Made by a program: the position numbers and the translations under genes. The notes under the pieces were generated by a model. The model worked only from the letters and a program-made list of their open reading frames with translations, did not search any database and had not been told where the DNA came from. This document shows, piece by piece, positions 24,761 through 31,873 of a stretch of 64,000 nucleotides of DNA. The stretch lies in NCBI GenBank assembly GCA_963726405.1, contig CAVSCF010000001.1:1-64000 (forward strand), given 5' to 3'. Origin of the DNA: JAOUJD01 sp963726405 (GTDB taxonomy: Bacteria > Pseudomonadota > Gammaproteobacteria > Burkholderiales > Burkholderiaceae_F). Every line of letters starts with the position of its first letter. The stretch's first letter is position 1.

Positions 24761-27400
24761 ATGAAAAGCGCAGAAATCCGCGAAAAGTTCCTGAAGTACT
24801 TCGAGTCCCAGGGCCACGCCATCGTGCGCGCCTCGAGCCTCGTGCCGGCCAATGACCCGACGCTGCTGTTCGTCAACTCCGGCATGGTGCAGTTCAAGGA
24901 CGTGTTCACGGGCCGCGAGAAGCGCAACTACACGCGCGCGACCACCTCGCAGAAGTCGCTGCGCGCCGGCGGCAAGCACAACGACCTGGAGAACGTCGGC
25001 TACACCGCCCGGCACCACACGTTCTTCGAGATGCTCGGCAACTTCAGCTTCGGCGACTACTTCAAGCGCGACGCGATCCGCTACGCCTGGCAACTGCTGA
25101 CCGAGGTCTACAAGCTTCCGAAGGACAAGTTGTGGACGACCGTCTACATCGACGACGACGAGGCCTACGACATCTGGACGAAGGAAATCGGCGTTCCGGC
25201 GGACCGCTGCGTGCGCATCGGCGACAAGCCGGGACAGCCCCAGTACGTCTCCGACAACTTCTGGCAGATGGCCGATACCGGCCCGTGCGGTCCCTGCTCG
25301 GAAATCTTCTACGACCACGGCCCGGAAGTCGCGGGTGGGCCACCCGGATCACCCGACGCCGATGGCGACCGCTACATCGAGATCTGGAACCTGGTGTTCA
25401 TGCAGTTCGACCGCGACGCGGCGGGCACGCTGACCCCGCTGCCCAAGCCCTGCGTCGACACGGGCATGGGCCTGGAGCGCCTGGCGGCGGTGCTGCAGCA
25501 CGTGCACTCGAACTACGAGATCGACCTGTTCCAGAACCTGATCCACGCGGCGGCGCGCGAGACCGGCACGAAGGACCTCGGCAGCAACTCGCTGAAGGTC
25601 ATCGCCGACCATATCCGCGCGTGCTCCTTCCTGATCGCCGACGGCGTCATCCCCGGCAACGAGGGCCGCGGCTACGTGCTGCGCCGGATCGTTCGAAGGG
25701 CGCTGCGCCACGGGTACAAGCTGGGACAGACGAAGCCCTTCTTCCACAAGGTGGTGCCCGATCTCGTCAAGGAGATGGGGGCCGCGTATCCCGAACTGGT
25801 CGAGCAGCACGCGCGCATCGCCGCGGTGCTCAAGCAGGAAGAGGAGCGCTTCGGCGAGACGCTCGACAACGGCATGAAGATCCTCGAAGCCTCGCTCGGC
25901 AAGTTCTCGGCGGGCGACCCGAAGATGCTGGACGGCGAGACTGTCTTCCTGCTGTACGACACCTACGGCTTCCCGGTCGACCTCACCGGCGACATCTGCC
26001 GCGAGCGCGGCGTGTCGATCGATCACGCCGGTTTCAACGAGGCGATGGAGCGCCAGCGCGAGCAGGCGCGCGCCGCCGGCAAGTTCCGCATGACGGCCGG
26101 CGTCGAGTATGTCGGCGACAAGACGCGCTTTACCGGGTATTCGTCGCTGAACGAGGACGCGAAGGTCGTGGCGCTGTACCTCGACGGTGCTTCCGTGCAG
26201 CGCCTGAACGCCGGCGACACAGGCATCGTGGTGCTGAACAACACGCCCTTCTATGCGGAGTCCGGCGGACAGGTCGGCGACCGTGGCGTGCTCGAGGCGA
26301 TCAGCGACCACCACGTGGTGCGCTTCACCGTCGTCGACACGCAGAAGATCCAGGCCGACGTGTTCGGCCATCACGGCACGCTGGAGTCCGGCACGCTCGC
26401 CGTCGGCGACGTCGTGCAGGCGAAGGTCGACGGCCCGCTGCGGGAGCGCACTCGCAACAACCACTCGGCCACGCACCTGATGCACGCGGCACTGCGCAAG
26501 GTGCTGGGCAAGCACGTGCAGCAGAAGGGCTCGCTGGTCGACCCGGAGCGCACGCGCTTCGACTTCTCGCACGACAAGGCGATGACGCCGGACGAGATCC
26601 GCAAGGTCGAGGAACTCGTCAACGACGCGATCCGCAGCAACACCCAGGTCAGCGCCAACGTGATGAAGTACGACGACGCGATCAAGGCCGGGGCGCTGGC
26701 GTTCTTCGGCGACAAGTACGGTGACGAAGTGCGCGTGCTGGCGATGGGCGATCACTCCACCGAACTGTGCGGCGGCACGCACGTCGCGCGCACCGGCGAC
26801 ATCGGTTTCTTCAAGATCGTGGGCGAAACCGGCATCGCCGCCGGCGTGCGCCGCGTCGAAGCGGTCACCGGCCGCGGCGCGCTCGAGTTCGTGCAGGCGC
26901 TCGACCGCGAACTGCACCATGCCGCGTCCCTGCTGAAGGCGCCGCCGTCCGAACTCGGCCAGAAGATTTCGCAGGTGCAGGACAGCGTCAAGTCGCTCGA
27001 GAAGGAACTCGCGCGGCTGAAGAGCAAGCTGGCATCGAGCCGCGGGGACGACCTGGCGGCGCAGGCGATCGACGTGCGCGGCATCAAGGTGCTGGCCGCG
27101 TCGCTCGAGGGCGCCGACGCGAAGTCGCTGCGCGAGACGATGGACAAGTTGAAGGACAAGCTGAAGAGCGCGGTGATCGTGCTCGGCGCGGTCGAGGGCG
27201 GCAAGGTCCAGCTGGCCGCCGGCGTGACGGCCGATGCGACGGCCAGGGTGAAGGCCGGGGACCTCGTCAACTATGTCGCCCAGCAGGTCGGCGGCAAGGG
27301 CGGCGGTCGCGCCGACATGGCGATGGCGGGTGGGACCGATCCTTCCGGACTCGCGCCGGCGCTGGCCAGCGTCCAGGCGTGGGCCGAACAGCGCCTGTGA
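24761..27400 (+). CDS. alaS: alanyl-tRNA synthetase
   Basis: This 879-residue class II synthetase charges tRNA-Ala. The aminoacylation domain starts MKSAEIREKFLKYFESQGH and contains FVNSGMVQFKDVF and class II motifs. The editing domain has the zinc/catalytic HxxxH in NNHSATHLMHAAL and the distal CGGTHVARTGDIGFFKIV. The C-terminal DHHA1-type domain carries GGKGGGRADMAMAGG. ATG 24761 was preferred to a GTG at 24719 by homology. The stop overlaps the next gene (GTGA). The cognate-family tRNA-Ala(CGC) gene is in this window at 58127. Confidence 0.97.
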   Translation: MKSAEIREKFLKYFESQGHAIVRASSLVPANDPTLLFVNSGMVQFKDVFTGREKRNYTRATTSQKSLRAGGKHNDLENVGYTARHHTFFEMLGNFSFGDYFKRDAIRYAWQLLTEVYKLPKDKLWTTVYIDDDEAYDIWTKEIGVPADRCVRIGDKPGQPQYVSDNFWQMADTGPCGPCSEIFYDHGPEVAGGPPGSPDADGDRYIEIWNLVFMQFDRDAAGTLTPLPKPCVDTGMGLERLAAVLQHVHSNYEIDLFQNLIHAAARETGTKDLGSNSLKVIADHIRACSFLIADGVIPGNEGRGYVLRRIVRRALRHGYKLGQTKPFFHKVVPDLVKEMGAAYPELVEQHARIAAVLKQEEERFGETLDNGMKILEASLGKFSAGDPKMLDGETVFLLYDTYGFPVDLTGDICRERGVSIDHAGFNEAMERQREQARAAGKFRMTAGVEYVGDKTRFTGYSSLNEDAKVVALYLDGASVQRLNAGDTGIVVLNNTPFYAESGGQVGDRGVLEAISDHHVVRFTVVDTQKIQADVFGHHGTLESGTLAVGDVVQAKVDGPLRERTRNNHSATHLMHAALRKVLGKHVQQKGSLVDPERTRFDFSHDKAMTPDEIRKVEELVNDAIRSNTQVSANVMKYDDAIKAGALAFFGDKYGDEVRVLAMGDHSTELCGGTHVARTGDIGFFKIVGETGIAAGVRRVEAVTGRGALEFVQALDRELHHAASLLKAPPSELGQKISQVQDSVKSLEKELARLKSKLASSRGDDLAAQAIDVRGIKVLAASLEGADAKSLRETMDKLKDKLKSAVIVLGAVEGGKVQLAAGVTADATARVKAGDLVNYVAQQVGGKGGGRADMAMAGGTDPSGLAPALASVQAWAEQRL

Positions 27401-27927
27401 ACGACATCGTCATCCGCCGGGCGGAGCCTTCGGATGCGGAAGGCATCGCGCTGACGTTTCGCGCGCGCGGGACGTCGATGGGCACGCTGCAGAACCCCTA
27501 TCCGTCGATCGCGCAATGGACGGAGCGGCTCGCGCGCAATTCGACGCTCAACTATGTGCTCGTGGCCCTGGCCGGCGAGGAGGTTGTCGGCCATGCGGGC
27601 CTGCACGGCAACGAGAATCCCCGCCGTGCGCACGCCTGGTACCTCGGCATGGGCGTGCGTGACGACTGGCACAACCGCCGCGTCGGCACACGGCTGATGG
27701 AGTCGCTGATCGACCTCGCCGACAACTGGCTCGGTGCGCTGCGCATCGAGCTGACGGTGTACGTCAGCAACGAGCACGCGCTGAAGCTGTATCGGAAGTT
27801 CGGGTTCGAAGTGGAGGGCACGCACCGCGCTTACTCGCTTCGCGACGGGCAGTACACCGATACCTACGCGATGGCGCGCCTGCATCCGCGGCCGCCGCGT
27901 CTGCCGCCGAGCGGCGTTTCAGGATGA
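27397..27927 (+). CDS. GNAT family N-acetyltransferase
   Basis: This 176-residue GCN5-fold acetyltransferase has the N-terminal IRRAEPSDAEGIALTFRAR strand-helix and a central GMGVRDDWHNRRVGTRLMES stretch in which R-x-x-x-V-G-T/G-x-L binds acetyl-CoA. NEHALKLYRKFGFEVEG is the typical C-terminal motif. It resembles the RimJ/YhhY-type subgroup acting on small amines or amino acids; the substrate is unknown. It starts with GTG overlapping the alaS stop (GTGA), so translation is coupled. Confidence 0.85.
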   Translation: MNDIVIRRAEPSDAEGIALTFRARGTSMGTLQNPYPSIAQWTERLARNSTLNYVLVALAGEEVVGHAGLHGNENPRRAHAWYLGMGVRDDWHNRRVGTRLMESLIDLADNWLGALRIELTVYVSNEHALKLYRKFGFEVEGTHRAYSLRDGQYTDTYAMARLHPRPPRLPPSGVSG

Positions 27928-27961
27928 CGGCCCGCGGCCGCTGGTAACGCGAGGAGGCGAC

Positions 27962-28306
27962 ATGACGCAGGGCAGGACCGGACCGATGATCGTCACCAAT
28001 CTCGAACTGATCCCGGGCCGGCGCATCGCCGCGCATTACGGCATCGTCCAGGGCAGCACCGTGCGCGCCAAGCACGTCGGCAAGGACATCTTCGCGAGCC
28101 TGAAGAACATCGTCGGCGGGGAACTGAAGAGCTACACGGAACTGATGCAGGAAGCGCGCGACGAAGCGGTCGAGCGCATGATCGCCGAGGCGCGGTCGAT
28201 GGGCGCCAACGCCGTGCTCAACGTGCGGTTCGCGACGACGTCGATCGCGGTGGGGGCCGCCGAGATCCTCGCGTATGGCAGCGCCGTGCGGCTGGACGAG
28301 CAGTAG
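27962..28306 (+). CDS. YbjQ/UPF0145 family protein
   Basis: This 114-residue soluble protein of the YbjQ family forms pentameric beta-rich rings of unknown role. Key blocks are VQGSTVRAKHVGKDIFASLK, NIVGGELKSYTELMQEARDE and MGANAVLNVRFATTSI. It starts behind a GAGGAGG ribosome site. The next gene is a membrane-anchored member of the same fold, followed by a metallopeptidase and a Nudix gene in a tight run, a grouping suggesting a shared envelope or stress function (inference). Confidence 0.87.
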   Translation: MTQGRTGPMIVTNLELIPGRRIAAHYGIVQGSTVRAKHVGKDIFASLKNIVGGELKSYTELMQEARDEAVERMIAEARSMGANAVLNVRFATTSIAVGAAEILAYGSAVRLDEQ

Positions 28307-28318
28307 GGCGAGGCCGCC

Positions 28319-28843
28319 ATGGCGGACCTGTTCCAGATTGGAGTCTTCGTTGCGCTGCTGACCGTCGGCTATTTTGCCGGGTCGGTGATCGAGCGCCAGC
28401 ATTACGCCTCGATCCGCAAGCGCGAGCAGGAGTACCGCGACGTGCTGGCTTTCATGGTGCGCTTTCCGTTCGACCGCACGACGCCGCAGCGGGCCTTCCT
28501 CGTCTACGGGACGGTGGTCGTCAGCGCGGACTACTTCAAGACCTTCATCGCGGGCCTGCGCAATCTCTTCGGCGGCCGCTTCCGGTCCTACGAGACCCTG
28601 ATGGAACGCGCACGCCGCGAAGCGCTGCTGCGGCTGAAGGCCGAAGCGCGACGCAAGGGCTCGAAGATGGTCGTCTGCGTGCGTTTCGAGACCACCACGA
28701 TTGCCCGCGGCTGGGCGCCCGCAATGGAGGTCTTCGCCTACGGCACGGCGCTGGTGCCCGACGATGGCAGCCTGCGCCTGCCGGATCCTCGCGAAGGCGT
28801 TTCGCGCCTGCTCGGCGACGGTCTCGTGCGTCCGCGAAGCTGA
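28319..28843 (+). CDS. membrane-anchored YbjQ-like protein
   Basis: This 174-residue protein has one N-terminal helix (LFQIGVFVALLTVGYFAGSV, residues 4-23) and a C-terminal YbjQ-like domain: AGLRNLFGGRFRSYETLMER, then ALLRLKAEARRKGSKMVVCV and RFETTTIA, which parallels the blocks of the preceding soluble paralogue. The two genes are 12 bases apart. The pair looks like a tandem duplication in which one copy gained a membrane anchor. Function unknown. Confidence 0.77.
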   Translation: MADLFQIGVFVALLTVGYFAGSVIERQHYASIRKREQEYRDVLAFMVRFPFDRTTPQRAFLVYGTVVVSADYFKTFIAGLRNLFGGRFRSYETLMERARREALLRLKAEARRKGSKMVVCVRFETTTIARGWAPAMEVFAYGTALVPDDGSLRLPDPREGVSRLLGDGLVRPRS

Positions 28844-28850
28844 CACCGCC

Positions 28851-29708
28851 GTGCGCCTGGAGAATCGCCCGCCGGCCGAGGGCATCAATTCGTCGACCGA
28901 TCACCCCCTGAAGGAACTGGCGTGGCTGCTCGGCGGCAGCGTGGCCGTGGTGATTGCGCTGGTCTTCGCGGTCTCGATCGGCGCGCAGTGGATCGCGCCG
29001 CGCGTGCCCTACAAGTACGAAGCGCGGCTGGCCGCGACGCTGCCGCCGATCGCGACCGCGCCCGCCACCGAAGCGGGCCGCGCGGTACAGAATGAACTGC
29101 AGCGCATCGCCGACCGGCTGGCAGCGCGCATGCATCTGCCCGAGGGGATGCAGGTCCGCGTCGGGTACGACGAGAGCAAGACGATCAATGCCTTCGCGAC
29201 GCTCGGCGGGCAGACCGTGTTCTTCAAGGGGCTCCTCGCCCGGCTCGACACCGAAGACGCGCTCGCGATGGTGATGGCGCACGAAATCGCCCATCTTCAG
29301 CATCGCCATGCGTCGGCCGCGCTGGGCCGCGGGGTCGCGGTCGGCCTCCTCCTGTCGGTGGTGTCCGCCGAACTCGGTCGCAGCGCGGCGGCCGGCGTCC
29401 TGAACCAGGCCGGCCTCGCGACGACGCTGTCGTTCAACCGGGACCAGGAGCGACAAGCCGATGACGTTGCCCTGCAGGTCCTTGCACAGGAGTACGGACA
29501 CCTCGGTGGCGCGATCGACCTGTTCCGGACGATGGCGGCGCTGCCGGGGGCCGACAGTGCCGTGCCTCAGGTGGAAATGCTCCGCACGCATCCGCTGACG
29601 CGCAATCGGCAACAGGCGATCGAGCAGTGGGCGAAGCGGAACAACGTTCCGATCGACGGCGCGCGCCGACCGCTGCCGCCGGCGATCGCGGCGCTGCGGG
29701 GCGGGTGA
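28851..29708 (+). CDS. M48 family metallopeptidase
   Basis: This 285-residue zinc peptidase has a membrane helix near the N-terminus (about residues 22-46) and the catalytic HEIAHLQHRH (H-E-x-x-H) in a DALAMVMAHEIAHLQ helix. The third ligand Glu lies in DQERQADDVALQV. It is similar in layout to YcaL/HtpX-like periplasmic proteases. A GTG start at 28851, 7 bases after the preceding stop, is used; no ATG fits before the helix. The C-terminus ends LRTHPLTRNRQQAIEQWAKR, typical of M48. The stop overlaps the next ATG (TGATG). Confidence 0.85.
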   Translation: MRLENRPPAEGINSSTDHPLKELAWLLGGSVAVVIALVFAVSIGAQWIAPRVPYKYEARLAATLPPIATAPATEAGRAVQNELQRIADRLAARMHLPEGMQVRVGYDESKTINAFATLGGQTVFFKGLLARLDTEDALAMVMAHEIAHLQHRHASAALGRGVAVGLLLSVVSAELGRSAAAGVLNQAGLATTLSFNRDQERQADDVALQVLAQEYGHLGGAIDLFRTMAALPGADSAVPQVEMLRTHPLTRNRQQAIEQWAKRNNVPIDGARRPLPPAIAALRGG

Positions 29709-30193
29709 TGCAGCCGGCGTACAGCTACTGCCCGTGCTGCGGCACGCCTCTGGCGCGTGCTCAGCAGGCAGGACGCGATCGGCTCTGCTGTCCCGCGTGT
29801 GGCTGGGTGCACTGGGACAACCCGACGCCGGTGGTCGCGGCGGTGATCGAGTACCAGGGCAAGGTGCTCCTGGCGCGCAACGTCGCGTGGCCGGAGAAAA
29901 CGTTCGCGCTCGTCGCCGGTTTCCTCGAGCGCGACGAGACGCCGCAGCAGGCGGTTGCGCGCGAGGTGCTCGAGGAAACCGGCCTCGCGGTGACCGGCAC
30001 GCACCTGATCGGTGTCTACGAGTTCCAGCGTCGCAACGAAGTGATCATCGCGTTCCACACGCCGGCCGAGGGCACCATCACGCTCGGCGAGGAACTGGCG
30101 GAGTACCGGTTGCTCGAGCCCGCGCGCGTGAAGACCTGGCCGCTCGGCACGGGGCTCGCGCTCGCGGACTGGCTGCGGGGCCGGGGCTTGTAG
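29708..30193 (+). CDS. Nudix hydrolase with N-terminal zinc ribbon (NudC-like)
   Basis: This 161-residue protein begins with a zinc ribbon (CPCCGTP and CPACGWVHWDNP, four cysteines) and continues with the Nudix box GFLERDETPQQAVAREVLEE followed by TGL, matching G-x5-E-x7-R-E-U-x-E-E-x-G-U. NADH/ADP-ribose pyrophosphatases have this layout, but the protein is shorter than NudC (about 260), so the substrate is uncertain. It starts at ATG 29708, overlapping the metallopeptidase stop. Confidence 0.87.
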   Translation: MQPAYSYCPCCGTPLARAQQAGRDRLCCPACGWVHWDNPTPVVAAVIEYQGKVLLARNVAWPEKTFALVAGFLERDETPQQAVAREVLEETGLAVTGTHLIGVYEFQRRNEVIIAFHTPAEGTITLGEELAEYRLLEPARVKTWPLGTGLALADWLRGRGL

Positions 30194-30250
30194 ACCCACG
30201 CAACCGGCCGATGATCGCGCCGCCGCGGGGCGACGCCACCGACCGGACGA

Positions 30251-30925
30251 TCAGAATCCGATCGTGACGCCGATGTTGGCGACCGGGTAGTACTTGAAGC
30301 CGCTGATCTCGTTCTGCAGCTTCACCTGTTCGGCGCCGGCATCCCGTTGCACCTGCGAGCAGAGCGTCGCCGGCACTCCGGCGCCGCACGTGGCGGACAG
30401 GCTCGCGCTCGGCGTGCCCTGGAACATGATGCCGAGGTCGAAGTAGAAGTTCACGCCCAGGCCCGCCACGTTGCCGTAGCCGATGCCCAGATACGGCGCG
30501 GCGCGGTTGCCCGACTTCACCTCGCCGGTCAGGCTGCCGATGGTGGAGGCGGAGTAGACGTTGCCGTTGAGCGTATAGGTCCCGTTGGTGGGTCGGCCCG
30601 TGATGTCGACCTTGTTGTCGTTGAGGATCAAGCCTCCGGTCAGACGAAACGGCCCGGGCAGCGGACTGAAGTCGAGCAGCAGGTTGAGGTTCGACAGCCG
30701 GGCCTTGCCGTCGTAATTCACGTCGGTGACGTCGACGTCACGGCTGTAGGACAACCCCGAGTAACCGACGCGGGCGGACAGCGTTGGCATCAGGCTGAAG
30801 CCGAGGTCGCCGCCCACGCCGGTCGTGCCGGCCCGCAGGCCGACGCCTGCGGCCTGCGCGGCGCTTGCAGCACCGAAGGCGGCAATGGCGGCGGTGGCGA
30901 CCCTGCATGCGTTCATCCAGTTCAT
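30251..30925 (-). CDS. outer-membrane beta-barrel protein
   Basis: This 224-residue protein has a Sec signal peptide (cut after ASAAQA, about residue 25) and alternating amphipathic strands with Tyr/Phe ends, finishing with GFKYYPVANIGVTIGF, a terminal Phe typical of outer-membrane barrels. It resembles small OmpW/OmpA-like barrel families without a decisive motif. One Cys pair (ATCGAGVPATLC) may form a loop disulfide. It is monocistronic, convergent with the Nudix gene and divergent from tusA. Transport role unknown. Confidence 0.68.
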   Translation of the reverse strand: MNWMNACRVATAAIAAFGAASAAQAAGVGLRAGTTGVGGDLGFSLMPTLSARVGYSGLSYSRDVDVTDVNYDGKARLSNLNLLLDFSPLPGPFRLTGGLILNDNKVDITGRPTNGTYTLNGNVYSASTIGSLTGEVKSGNRAAPYLGIGYGNVAGLGVNFYFDLGIMFQGTPSASLSATCGAGVPATLCSQVQRDAGAEQVKLQNEISGFKYYPVANIGVTIGF

Positions 30926-31090
30926 TGCGTTTCCCTTTCGTGCGGGATCGGTGCGAAACCCGTCCCGAGGTTATCCGCGATCCGCATCCGTGCCCTCCAC
31001 CGAGTCTTAACCGGGATGCGGTATTCAGGCAGGCCCCGAGGCTAGAATCGTGCCTTCGCGTCCCGTCCCCAAGTGCAGGCAGTTCGCCCC

Positions 31091-31342
31091 ATGCAGCAAC
31101 CCCAGCCCCTGAACATCGCTGCCGACAAGGAGATCGACACGCGCGGCCTCAACTGTCCGTTGCCGATCCTGCGCGCGAAGAAGGCGCTGGCCGACATGGC
31201 GACGGGCCAGGTGCTGAAGGTCGTGTCGACCGATCCCGGCTCGAACCGCGACTTCCAGGCGTTCTGCAAGCAGACCGGCAACGCTCTGCTGGGGCAGGAG
31301 AACGTCGCCAAGGACTACATCCACTACCTCAGGCGCCGATGA
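31091..31342 (+). CDS. tusA: TusA-family sulfur carrier protein
   Basis: This 83-residue protein of the TusA/SirA fold has DTRGLNCPLPILRAKKALAD, where the C-P-x-P cysteine carries persulfide sulfur, for example in 2-thiouridine synthesis. The rest (VLKVVSTDPGSNRDFQAFCK) fits the family. Start ATG 31091 gives the expected length. The stop overlaps the next gene's ATG (ATGA at 31339-31342), so the two are coupled. Confidence 0.92.
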   Translation: MQQPQPLNIAADKEIDTRGLNCPLPILRAKKALADMATGQVLKVVSTDPGSNRDFQAFCKQTGNALLGQENVAKDYIHYLRRR

Positions 31343-31872
31343 ACACTCCCGTTGTCCCCCGCCGCGGTCCCTCGCGCCTGAAGCTGTTCTTCTGGGTGGT
31401 GCTGGTGCCGGTCCTCCTGATTGCGCTGTACTCCTTCGCTGTGGCGAAGTGGAACTACTCGACGGGCGAGCGGGCCGGCTGGGTGCAGAAGTTCTCGAAG
31501 AAGGGCTGGCTCTGCAAGACCTGGGAGGGCGAGCTGTCGATGGTGTCGATGCCGGGCACCACGCCCGAGAAGTTCCTCTTCACCGTGTGGGACGACAAGG
31601 TCGCCGCGGACATCAACGCCGCGATGGGCCGACGCGTGTCGCTGCACTACAACGAGAAGGTGGGCCTGCCGACGTCCTGCTTCGGCGAGACGCGCCACTG
31701 GGTGAACGGCATCACGGTCGTCCCGGAAATCCAGCTCGCGCCGGGCGTCGCCGTTCCGGCGCCGCCGCTGACTCCCGGCACGCCCCCGGGCACGCCCGCT
31801 CCCGGAGTGTTGCCGCCACCGATGACGACGCCGCCGGCCGGTACGCCCGCGCCGGCGCCGGCCACCCGGTAA
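31339..31872 (+). CDS. conserved membrane-anchored protein with proline-rich tail
   Basis: This 177-residue protein has one N-terminal helix (about residues 14-36, KLFFWVVLVPVLLIALYSFA), then a conserved globular part with SKKGWLCKTWEGELSMVSMP and PTSCFGETRHWVNGI containing two cysteines. The last 45 residues are Pro/Gly/Thr-rich repeats (TPGTPPGTPAPG). The globular part is known to me only as a conserved hypothetical family of Proteobacteria. It is translationally coupled to tusA and convergent with valS, with stops one base apart. Confidence 0.78.
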   Translation: MNTPVVPRRGPSRLKLFFWVVLVPVLLIALYSFAVAKWNYSTGERAGWVQKFSKKGWLCKTWEGELSMVSMPGTTPEKFLFTVWDDKVAADINAAMGRRVSLHYNEKVGLPTSCFGETRHWVNGITVVPEIQLAPGVAVPAPPLTPGTPPGTPAPGVLPPPMTTPPAGTPAPAPATR

Positions 31873-31873
31873 G

